A stretch of 64,000 nucleotides of DNA, taken from contig NC_013530.1 of assembly GCF_000024965.1 (NCBI RefSeq), forward strand, positions 248,001-312,000. The letters run 5' to 3'. The stretch is from Xylanimonas cellulosilytica DSM 15894. GTDB taxonomy: Bacteria > Actinomycetota > Actinomycetes > Actinomycetales > Cellulomonadaceae. This document shows, one piece after another, positions 1 to 7,431 of the stretch; position 1 is the stretch's first letter; every line of letters begins with the position of its first letter. The notes below the pieces were generated by a model, which did not search any database, was not told where the DNA came from, and saw nothing but the letters and a program-made list of their open reading frames with translations. Made by a program: the position numbers and the translations under genes.

Positions 1-54
1 CTGCCGTGGAGCGACGGCAGCTTTCCGCCCGCCACCCTGTCGCAGCGGCGGGTC

Positions 55-510
55 GTGTGGGACGCCCTCATGGGGATGGCCCTGCACGAGGCCACGCACG
101 CGCTCGCGTCCGGCGACGTGCCCGTCGGCGCCGTCGTCGTCGGGCCGGACGGGCGGCTGCTCGGGACCGGGCGCAACCGCCGCGAGGAGACCGGTGACCC
201 CACCGCGCACGCCGAGGTGCTCGCGCTGCGGCAGGCCGCCCTGTCCCGCAGGGAGTGGCGGCTGGAGGGCTGCACGCTCGTCGTCACGCTGGAGCCGTGC
301 GTCATGTGCGCCGGGGCGCTCGTCGCGGCCCGGGTGCACCGCCTGGTGATCGGCGCCTGGGACCCCAAGGCCGGCGCGACCGGCTCCGTGTGGGACCTGG
401 TCCGCGACCAGCGGGCGAACCATGCCGTCGAGGTGGTCGGCGGCGTCCGCGAGCACGAGTGCGGCGCTATGCTCCGCGCGTTCTTCGAGTCACACCGGGA
501 GAGGCCATGA
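55..510 (+). CDS. tadA: tRNA-specific adenosine deaminase TadA
   Basis: Deaminates A34 to inosine in the tRNA-Arg(ACG) wobble position in the cytoplasm. The 151-aa protein shows the cytidine-deaminase fold zinc motifs: HAE (zinc His plus proton-shuttle Glu) after the DPTA stretch, and PCVMC with the two zinc cysteines. GDVPVGAVVV near residue 20 is the usual N-terminal strand. The GTG at 55 is chosen to match the family length, but the frame stays open to base 1 and ATGs occur at 70 and 76, so the true start is uncertain and could lie outside the window. The stop overlaps the next start (ATGA). Confidence 0.93.
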   Translation: MWDALMGMALHEATHALASGDVPVGAVVVGPDGRLLGTGRNRREETGDPTAHAEVLALRQAALSRREWRLEGCTLVVTLEPCVMCAGALVAARVHRLVIGAWDPKAGATGSVWDLVRDQRANHAVEVVGGVREHECGAMLRAFFESHRERP

Positions 511-1706
511 CCGACGACACCGCAGCACTGCCCCGGCCCCGCACGGCGGTCCTCTTCGAGCCGCGCAACGTCTGGCGCACCGGCCTCGTCGTCCTCGGCC
601 TGATCGCGCTGGCCGCCGTCGTGCTGCAGGTGCTCCGGGCCGGCAGTTCGCTGCTGTTCATCGTGTTCACCGCCTGGTTCGTCTCGCTCGCGATGGAGCC
701 GGCGGTCAGCCGGCTGGCCCGGCGCATGCCCCGCGGAGCCGCCACCGGTGTGGTGATGCTCGGCGTCCTCGGCTTCGTCGCCCTCTTCAGCGCGCTGTTC
801 GGCAACCTCGTGGTCCAGCAGGTGACCTCCCTGGTGGAGACCATCCCCAGCCTCGTGGACCAGGCCCTCGACTACGTCGACCAGCAGTTCGGCGTCCGCT
901 ACTCGCTGGACGACCTGCTCGCCCAGGTGCAGCAGAACGCGGGCAGCGCGGCGAGCGTCGCGGGCACGGTCGCCGGGGGGATCCTCAGCTTCGTCGGGGC
1001 GCTCGCGGGCGCCGTCGGCACGTTCTTCATCTTCGCCCTGCTGCTGTTCTACCTGTCCGCGGACGGGCCGCGGCTGCGGCGCTGGATCGCCTCGCTGTTC
1101 CCGCCGCGCGCACAGGAGGCGACGCTCGTCGTCTGGGACACCATGGCGGAGAAGACGGGCCGCTACGTCGGTGCCCGCCTGGTGCTCGCCACGGTGAACG
1201 GGACGCTCTCGGCGATCGTCTTCGCCATCATCGGCCTGCCGTCCTGGCTGGCGCTGGCCCTGTGGACGGGCATCGTCGCCCAGTTCATCCCGGCCATCGG
1301 TACCTACATCTCGATCGCGCTGCCGGTGCTCGTGGGGGCGCTGAGCCCGAACCCGTGGCTGGGGCTCATCGTGCTCGGCTGGGGTGTGCTCTACCAGCAG
1401 GTGGAGAACCTCACCTTCGAGCCGCGCATCAGCGCGCGGGCCGTGAACGTGAACCCGGCGGTGAGCTTCTCCTCCGTCATCCTCGGAACCTCGATGTTCG
1501 GCGTCGCGGGTGCGCTGCTGGCCATCCCCGTCGTCGCGATGCTGCTCGCGCTGCTCGACCTGTACCGCACGCGGTACGAGCTCGTCCCCGCGCTGGCGGA
1601 GCCGGGGTCCGCGGCGGCCGGAGACGACGACGAGCCCGCCGACGACGCCGGCGAGGCCACGCCCCAGGACGAAGGGCCCCCGCGCGCGCAGCAGCCGGAC
1701 GCGTGA
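507..1706 (+). CDS. AI-2E family transporter (PF01594-like permease)
   Basis: Polytopic inner-membrane protein of 399 aa with about eight hydrophobic segments and the family layout: an N-terminal hairpin, a hydrophilic region (QFGVRYSLDDLLAQVQQN), then GGILSFVGALAGAVGTFFIF and later segments ending near LLALLDLYRTRYE. Members export small signals or exchange ions; the substrate cannot be read from sequence. The C-terminal 45 residues are acidic and disordered. The ATG at 507 overlaps the tadA stop, so it is probably translationally coupled. The ABC exporter follows within 3 bases, consistent with one transcript. Confidence 0.85.
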   Translation: MTDDTAALPRPRTAVLFEPRNVWRTGLVVLGLIALAAVVLQVLRAGSSLLFIVFTAWFVSLAMEPAVSRLARRMPRGAATGVVMLGVLGFVALFSALFGNLVVQQVTSLVETIPSLVDQALDYVDQQFGVRYSLDDLLAQVQQNAGSAASVAGTVAGGILSFVGALAGAVGTFFIFALLLFYLSADGPRLRRWIASLFPPRAQEATLVVWDTMAEKTGRYVGARLVLATVNGTLSAIVFAIIGLPSWLALALWTGIVAQFIPAIGTYISIALPVLVGALSPNPWLGLIVLGWGVLYQQVENLTFEPRISARAVNVNPAVSFSSVILGTSMFGVAGALLAIPVVAMLLALLDLYRTRYELVPALAEPGSAAAGDDDEPADDAGEATPQDEGPPRAQQPDA

Positions 1707-1708
1707 GC

Positions 1709-4066
1709 ATGGGGGGCATGGCTGCCCCCGCCCCCGGCACCGTCCCCGGCCCGACGACGACGCCCGTGCCCGACGCCGCGCGCATCGCCGGCAGCCCCGA
1801 CCAACCGGTGCTGCGCCGCATCGCCACCCTGCTCGCGCCGTACCGGGCGCAGCTGCTGCTCGTCGGCCTCGCCGTCATCGTCAGCGCAAGCCTGACGAGC
1901 GTCGCCCCGTTCCTCACCCGGGCCGTGTTCGACGACGCGCTGTTCCCCGCCGGGCCTGACGGCGTCGTCGGGCCGCCCGACCTGGACCTGCTGTACTGGC
2001 TGATCGGCGGCCTGGTCGCCATCCCGCTCGTCAGCGCGCTCATCGGCGTCGGGCAGACGTACCTGACCACCCGCATCGGCAACGGGGCCATGGCGGACCT
2101 GCGGGTCGCGCTGTTCGCGCACCTGGAGAAGATGGAGCTCGCGTTCTTCACGAGCACGCGCACGGGGGACATCCAGTCGCGGCTGGCGAACGACGTCGGC
2201 GGAGTCAAGAACGTGCTCACCAGCACCGCGACGACGATCCTCCAGAACGTCGTCACGGTGATCGCGGCGTTCGTGGCCATGGTGCTGCTGAGCTGGCAGC
2301 TCACCATCATCACGCTGGTGCTGATGCCGGTGTTCATGGTCATCCAGGTCCGGGTCGGCAAGCGGCGCAAGGTGCTGCAGAGGCGCACGCAGGAGTCGTT
2401 GTCGGAGATGACGGCGATCACCGAGGAGTCCCTCGGCGTGTCCGGGGTGCTGCTCGCGAAGGTGTTCAACCGCACCGACGTCGAGGTGGAGCGGTACCGG
2501 CGCGAGAACCGCCGCCAGACCCGGCTGCAGGTCAAGAACGCCATGACCGGCCAGACGTTCTTCTCGATCGTCTCGACGTTCTTCGGCCTGACGCCGGCGA
2601 TCGTCTACCTGGTGGCCGGCCTGCTCATCAACGGCGGCACGCTCGTGGGCGGGGCCGTGCTGAGCGCCGGCACGATCATCGCGTTCACCACGCTCCAGGC
2701 GCGGCTCCAGCAGCCGCTCGTGCAGCTCATGCGCGTGACCCTCGACATCCAGACGTCGTTCGCGCTGTTCGCGCGACTCTTCGAGTACCTCGACCTCGAA
2801 CCGGCCATCCGGGACCGCCCCGGCGCGCGCGTGCTCGGCAAGGACGAGGTGCGTGGCGACGTCGAGCTCCGCGAGGTGTGGTTCCGCTACCCGTCGACGC
2901 GCGCGGCCTCCGCCCCCGCCGGGTCCGCTCCGAGGCCCGACGGCGGTGGCGGTCGTGGGCGCGGCGGCGGTGGCGGGCGCGGCGCGCGGGGGCGTTCCGG
3001 CCGCGGCTACCGGGCCCTGGAGGTGCCCGTCGTCGCTGCCATCACCGACGCCGCGGGGGCCAACGTGCTGCCGCCGTCGTCGGCGCCCGGGCTGGCGGCG
3101 GCGGTCCCGGTGGACGACCCGCTCCCGGTCCCCGCGCCGCACCCGGTGGTTGAGCTTGTCGAATCCACCCAGACGTCGGACGGAAGGGTGGTTTCGACAG
3201 GCTCAACCACCGGGGACCGTGGGGTGGTTTCGACGGGCTCAACCACCGAGGGCGGCTCAACCACCGGGGGTGGCCTCCCCGACGACGAGAAGTGGGCGCT
3301 CGCGGACCTCTCGCTGACGGTGCGGGCGGGGCAGCTCGCCGCGCTCGTGGGCCCGTCCGGTTCGGGCAAGACGACGCTGACGTACCTGGTGCCGCGCCTG
3401 CACGAGGTGACGCGCGGGGCGGTGCTCGTCGACGGGGTGGACGTGCGGGACATGACCCTGGGAAGCCTCGCCGACGTCGTCGGCATGGTGACGCAGGAGC
3501 CCTACATGTTCCACGGCACGATCACGGAGAACCTGCGGTACGCACGGGCCGACGCGACCGACGCGGAGATCGTCGAGGCGTGCCGCGCGGCCAACATCCA
3601 CGACCGCATCATGAGCTTCGCCGACGGGTACGAGACCATCACCGGGGAGCGCGGCTTCCGGCTCTCCGGCGGGGAGAAGCAGCGCCTGTCGATCGCGCGC
3701 GTGCTCATCAAGGACCCGAAGATCCTCATCCTGGACGAGGCGACGTCGGCCCTCGACACCGCGACCGAGCGGCTGGTGCAGGAGGCGCTGGAGCGGGCCA
3801 TGGCCGACCGGACGACGTTCGCGATCGCGCACCGGCTGTCCACGATCATGAACGCCGACGTCATCTTCGGGATCGCGGACGGGCGGCTCGTCGAGCAGGG
3901 CACCCATGCCGAGCTGCTGGAACGCGGCGGCCTGTACGCGCGGCTCTACGCCGAGCAGTTCGGGGGCGGGCAGGTCGAGGCGCGCCTCGCGGACGCGGTG
4001 CGGTTCACCGACGGATCACTTCTCGCCGAGGCGTGGGGGCACCCGAAGCCCGACGTGCCGGTCTGA
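1709..4066 (+). CDS. ABC exporter (fused permease and ATPase) carrying a repeat-derived insertion
   Basis: Half-transporter of the multidrug/lipid exporter class, about 785 aa. Residues ~40-330 form a six-helix transmembrane domain. The nucleotide-binding domain has Walker A GPSGSGKTT (from residue 548), signature LSGGEKQR, Walker B ILILDEATS and the H-loop in IAHRLST. Oddity: between the first NBD strand (EVWFRYP) and the next (WALADLSLTV) sit ~130 extra residues, first Gly/Arg-rich and then encoded by palindromic repeats (3144-3270), giving peptides such as VVSTGSTTG. The insertion lies near the A-loop, ahead of Walker A, and the frame stays open. Starts at GTG 1703, ATG 1709 or ATG 1718 are all possible; no ribosome site decides between them. 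Confidence 0.88.
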   Translation: MGGMAAPAPGTVPGPTTTPVPDAARIAGSPDQPVLRRIATLLAPYRAQLLLVGLAVIVSASLTSVAPFLTRAVFDDALFPAGPDGVVGPPDLDLLYWLIGGLVAIPLVSALIGVGQTYLTTRIGNGAMADLRVALFAHLEKMELAFFTSTRTGDIQSRLANDVGGVKNVLTSTATTILQNVVTVIAAFVAMVLLSWQLTIITLVLMPVFMVIQVRVGKRRKVLQRRTQESLSEMTAITEESLGVSGVLLAKVFNRTDVEVERYRRENRRQTRLQVKNAMTGQTFFSIVSTFFGLTPAIVYLVAGLLINGGTLVGGAVLSAGTIIAFTTLQARLQQPLVQLMRVTLDIQTSFALFARLFEYLDLEPAIRDRPGARVLGKDEVRGDVELREVWFRYPSTRAASAPAGSAPRPDGGGGRGRGGGGGRGARGRSGRGYRALEVPVVAAITDAAGANVLPPSSAPGLAAAVPVDDPLPVPAPHPVVELVESTQTSDGRVVSTGSTTGDRGVVSTGSTTEGGSTTGGGLPDDEKWALADLSLTVRAGQLAALVGPSGSGKTTLTYLVPRLHEVTRGAVLVDGVDVRDMTLGSLADVVGMVTQEPYMFHGTITENLRYARADATDAEIVEACRAANIHDRIMSFADGYETITGERGFRLSGGEKQRLSIARVLIKDPKILILDEATSALDTATERLVQEALERAMADRTTFAIAHRLSTIMNADVIFGIADGRLVEQGTHAELLERGGLYARLYAEQFGGGQVEARLADAVRFTDGSLLAEAWGHPKPDVPV
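3144..3270 (+). repeat. Compound palindromic repeat cluster inside the ABC exporter gene
   Basis: A forward unit (core GGTTGAGCTTGTCGAATCC) at 3144-3170, a loop ACGTCGGACGGAA, then an inverted unit at 3186-3212, a second inverted unit at ~3222-3248 and a partial copy to ~3270. The forward and first inverted units can fold into one long hairpin. The same order recurs at 7237-7423 and, on the minus strand, at 8268-8446. Confidence 0.92.
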
Positions 4067-4141
4067 GGTGGGGGTAGCCCTACCCGCAGTCCGTGGGACG
4101 GCTGTGTGTTGCCGTGCGGCCGCCGCGCATAGCGTTGCCGT

Positions 4142-5533
4142 ATGACCAGCACAGACGCCTCGACGCTCGAGGAGCGCATCGCGCCCGCGCTCACCAGCGC
4201 GGCGGGGTTCACGCGCGCGCCGTTCAGCGCCGCCACCGGGCGTGCGCTCGCGCAGCTCGTCGTCGGGTGGGTGTGGGCGATGACGGCCGGCCTGACGTTG
4301 TGGATCTGCGTCGTGACGTTCGCGTCCTTCGTCCCGGCCCTCGGCGTCGGGCTCCCGCTGCTCGCCTTCTCCCTCGGGGCGGCCCGGCTCTACGGCGCCT
4401 CGGAGCGGTCGCGGCTCGCCGCCCAGCTGCCCGTGCGCATCGCCGACCCGGCCCCGCTCGGGGTGCGCACCAGCACCCTGCGCGAGGCGTGGCACGCCAT
4501 GTGGGCCGCGATCCGCGACGGCCGCGGCTGGGCAGCGACCGCGTACGCGTTCCTGTCGCTGGCGCTCACCTCCGTCATCGTCGGCCTCGTGACCGCCGCC
4601 GCGGGTGCCGCCGTCGCCGCGATCGCCCTGGTCTTCGCCGGACGGGACACCGTCGTCGTCGAGTGGCTGAGCACGCCGTGGCCCCTGACCGTCGGCATCG
4701 CCCTCGCCCTCGCCGTCGTGCTGCTGTGGTCCGCCGCCCTGCTCGCCCAGTACGGCGCGCTGCTGCAGGTGCAGCTCGCGCAGGCCCTCCTCGGTCCCTC
4801 GCGGGCCGAGGCCGCCCAGGCGCGCGCCCGGCTCGCCGAGCAGCACGCGCAGACCGCCGCCGCCGAGGCCAGCACCGCCCGCGAGCGCGCCGTCGTCCTC
4901 ACCGAGACCCGCGCCGGCGCCGTCGCCGCGGCCGACTCCGAACGCCGCCGCATCGAGCGCGACCTGCACGACGGCGCCCAGCAGCGCCTGGTGGCCCTCG
5001 GCGTCGAGCTCGGGGTGGCCAAGCGGCAGGCCGAGAGGGACCCCGCCGCAGCGGCCGCCGCCCTCGACCACGCGCACACCGAGATCAAGGAGACCCTCGC
5101 CGAGCTGCGCGACCTGGTGCGAGGCATCCACCCCGCCGTGCTCGCCGACCGCGGCCTCGACGCGGCCCTGTCCGCCCTCGCCGCCCGCAGCACCGTCCCC
5201 GTGCGTGTCCAGGTCGACGGCGACCTCGCCGCCGCCGGACCCGCCGCGCAGGCCGCCGCCTACTTCGTCGTCGCCGAGGCCCTGACCAACGTGGCCAAGC
5301 ACTCCGCCGCGTCGTCGGCGCTCGTCACCGCCGCGCTCGCACCCGACGGCGCAGGCGGCTGCCGGCTGCGCGTCGCCGTCGCCGACGACGGACGCGGCGG
5401 CGCCACCGCCGCACCCGGCAGCGGGCTCGCCGGACTGCGTGGACGCGTCGCCGCCCTCGACGGCACCTTCGACCTCGACAGCCCGGCCGGAGCCGGCACC
5501 CGACTGACCGTGGAGGTCCCGTGCGCATCGTGA
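4142..5533 (+). CDS. Sensor histidine kinase, NarL/DesK type with membrane sensor domain
   Basis: 463 aa. Residues ~30-220 hold four hydrophobic segments resembling the actinobacterial membrane 'sensor' domain. A helical stretch rich in Ala/Arg/Glu follows, then HisKA_3 with acceptor His in DLHDGAQQ (H276). The HATPase domain is complete: N box AEALTNVAKH, G box VADDGRGG and GSGLAGLRGRV. It presumably phosphorylates the response regulator that overlaps its 3' end by 13 bases. Starts at an ATG 75 bases after the exporter gene. It also serves as an intact internal reference for the two degenerate kinases at 41.5-48.0 kb. Confidence 0.93.
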   Translation: MTSTDASTLEERIAPALTSAAGFTRAPFSAATGRALAQLVVGWVWAMTAGLTLWICVVTFASFVPALGVGLPLLAFSLGAARLYGASERSRLAAQLPVRIADPAPLGVRTSTLREAWHAMWAAIRDGRGWAATAYAFLSLALTSVIVGLVTAAAGAAVAAIALVFAGRDTVVVEWLSTPWPLTVGIALALAVVLLWSAALLAQYGALLQVQLAQALLGPSRAEAAQARARLAEQHAQTAAAEASTARERAVVLTETRAGAVAAADSERRRIERDLHDGAQQRLVALGVELGVAKRQAERDPAAAAAALDHAHTEIKETLAELRDLVRGIHPAVLADRGLDAALSALAARSTVPVRVQVDGDLAAAGPAAQAAAYFVVAEALTNVAKHSAASSALVTAALAPDGAGGCRLRVAVADDGRGGATAAPGSGLAGLRGRVAALDGTFDLDSPAGAGTRLTVEVPCAS

Positions 5534-6177
5534 TCGCGGAGGACTCCGTCCTCCTCCTCGACGGCCTCACCCGCCTGCTCACCGCGGAAGGGCACGACGT
5601 CGTCGGCCACACCACCGCCGACGCGCTGGTCCGGGCGCTCGCGGACGGCGACCTGCCCGACCTGATCGTCACCGACGTCCGGATGCCGCCGTCGCACACC
5701 GACGAGGGCCTGCGCGCCGCCGTGCACCTGCGGTCGCTGCACCCCACCCTGCCCGTGCTGGTGCTCTCGCAGTACGTCGAGCAGCGCTACGCGTCCGAGC
5801 TGTTCGCGGCCGGGGCGCGCGGGCTGGGCTACGTGCTCAAGGACCGGGTGGCCGACGTCGACGAGTTCCTCGACGCCGTCGCGCGGGTGTCGAGCGGTGG
5901 CACCGTGCTCGACCCCGAGGTTGTCACGCAGGTCCTGGCCCGCAGCCGCTCGACCGGGCTGGAGACGCTCACGCCGCGCGAGCACGAGGTGCTCGCGCTC
6001 ATGGCAGAGGGGCGCTCCAACTCCGCGATCGCGGAGCGCCTCGTCGTCGGCGCCGCCGCCGTCGAGAAGCACGTCACGAACATCCTCACCAAGCTCGGCC
6101 TGCCGCCCGACGCCGACGACCACCGCCGGGTGCTCGCCGTGCTCCGGTATCTCGACCAGAACGGAAACCGATCATGA
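5521..6177 (+). CDS. LuxR/NarL-family response regulator
   Basis: 218 aa. The receiver domain (1-~120) has acidic residues E7/D8, phospho-acceptor D52 in VTDVRMPP and the conserved Lys in YVLKDR. The C-terminal LuxR-type helix-turn-helix (~150-210) is recognised by LTPREHEVLALMAEGRSN and VEKHVTNILTKL. The GTG start lies inside the kinase gene (13-base overlap) and the stop overlaps the next ATG, so kinase, regulator and DUF4097 protein form one operon. It probably controls that operon or envelope functions, but no binding site could be identified. Confidence 0.93.
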   Translation: MRIVIAEDSVLLLDGLTRLLTAEGHDVVGHTTADALVRALADGDLPDLIVTDVRMPPSHTDEGLRAAVHLRSLHPTLPVLVLSQYVEQRYASELFAAGARGLGYVLKDRVADVDEFLDAVARVSSGGTVLDPEVVTQVLARSRSTGLETLTPREHEVLALMAEGRSNSAIAERLVVGAAAVEKHVTNILTKLGLPPDADDHRRVLAVLRYLDQNGNRS

Positions 6178-7226
6178 GCAACGACCAGCAGCCGCCCTAC
6201 GGTGGGTTCCCGCAGCAGCCCGCAGGGTTCCCGCAGGAGCCCGCCGGAGGGCTGACGCCGCAGCCCGGTGCGGGCTATCCGCAGCAGCCTGGCACGGGGT
6301 ACCCGCCGCAGCCGGGTGCGGGCTACCCGCCGCCGGGCCCGGGTGGCTACCCGCCGGCCCCGGCGCCCGCGCCGCGCTCGCGCCGCAAGGTGTTCCTGGT
6401 CGGTGGGCTCATCCTCGGGGTGCTGCTCATCGCGCAGGCGGCCGTGCTGCTCGTCGACCTGACCCTGTCGAAGACGGAGACGACGCACCGGACGTACGAC
6501 GCCGTCTCCGTCGTCGAGCTCGTCGCCGACGGCGCGGTCAACGTCGCCGCGGCCGAGGGAGACATCGAGGTGGACGCCGTCGCCCATTCCGGGATCCGCG
6601 CTCCCCGCTACAGCGTGCAGGAGCAGGGCGACCGGCTCGTCGTCACGCACCGGTGCGGACCCTGGAGCTGGGGCACATGGCGTTGCTCGGGCGGGCTGGA
6701 CGTGACCCTGCCCGCGGACACCGAGGTCGTCGTGCGCACCTCCAACGGCGACGTCGTCGCCTCCGGACTGGCGGGGGACGCGAACCTGCGCACCAGCAAC
6801 GGTCGCATCGAGGCGCTGCGCATCGACGGCCGCCTGACCGCCCGCACGTCCAACGGCTCGATCGCGGTGCGCGACGCCGGCGGGGACGTCGAGGCGAGGA
6901 CGTCCAACGGTTCCGTCGAGGTGGCCCGCGTGGGCGGCTCGCTCGAGGCGGAGACGAGCAACGGCCGCGTCGACGTGCGCGATGTGGCGGGCGACGCCCG
7001 CGCGACCGCCAGCAACGGTCGTATCGACGTCGAGCAGGTGGGCGGGAACGTGTTCGCGCGCACCAGCAACGGCCCCGTGACGGTACGGGGGTCGGGTGAC
7101 CCCGTGCGGCTGACGATCGACACGTCGAACGGCAGCCAGACCATCGAGGGCGCGACCGACCCGGCCGCGACCCGCACGGTCGAGATCCGCTCCTCGAACG
7201 GAGACGTGGCCTACCTGGCCCCGTGA
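6174..7226 (+). CDS. DUF4097-type beta-solenoid membrane-anchored protein
   Basis: 350 aa. The N-terminal ~65 residues are a Pro/Gln/Gly/Tyr-rich cytoplasmic tail with repeated (A/T)GYPxQPG-like units. A basic RSRRK then precedes one transmembrane helix (VFLVGGLILGVLLIAQAAVL). The external part carries nine S-N-G motifs, mostly preceded by Thr, spaced about 15-20 residues, as in DUF4097 'adhesin' beta-helix proteins. These are often found next to two-component systems and sense or respond to envelope stress. That role is inference; the topology and repeats are visible. The ATG overlaps the response regulator stop. Confidence 0.82.
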   Translation: MSNDQQPPYGGFPQQPAGFPQEPAGGLTPQPGAGYPQQPGTGYPPQPGAGYPPPGPGGYPPAPAPAPRSRRKVFLVGGLILGVLLIAQAAVLLVDLTLSKTETTHRTYDAVSVVELVADGAVNVAAAEGDIEVDAVAHSGIRAPRYSVQEQGDRLVVTHRCGPWSWGTWRCSGGLDVTLPADTEVVVRTSNGDVVASGLAGDANLRTSNGRIEALRIDGRLTARTSNGSIAVRDAGGDVEARTSNGSVEVARVGGSLEAETSNGRVDVRDVAGDARATASNGRIDVEQVGGNVFARTSNGPVTVRGSGDPVRLTIDTSNGSQTIEGATDPAATRTVEIRSSNGDVAYLAP

Positions 7227-7236
7227 CGCCCCGCCC

Positions 7237-7423
7237 CGGTGGTTGAGCCTGTCGAAACCACCCTGGTTGAGCCAACCCGCCCCGCCGACCGCCACCCCGG
7301 TGGTTGAGCCTGTCGAAACCACCCCTACGTCGGACGGAAGGGTGGTTTCGACAGGCTCAACCACCGGGTGCGGTGTGGGGTGGTTTCGACGGGCTCAACC
7401 ACCGGCGGCGCTCAACCACCGGG
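7237..7423 (+). repeat. Intergenic palindromic repeat cluster
   Basis: This 200-base gap between the DUF4097 gene and the convergent oxidoreductase is almost entirely repeats: a forward unit (7237-7263), a partial unit, a second forward unit (from 7298), loop ACGTCGGACGGAA, an inverted unit (7340-7366), an inverted variant with CGACGGG (7378-7404) and a partial end copy. The pairing of forward and inverted units could act as a bidirectional terminator or RNA-stabilising hairpin. Confidence 0.93.
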
Positions 7424-7431
7424 TGTGGGGC

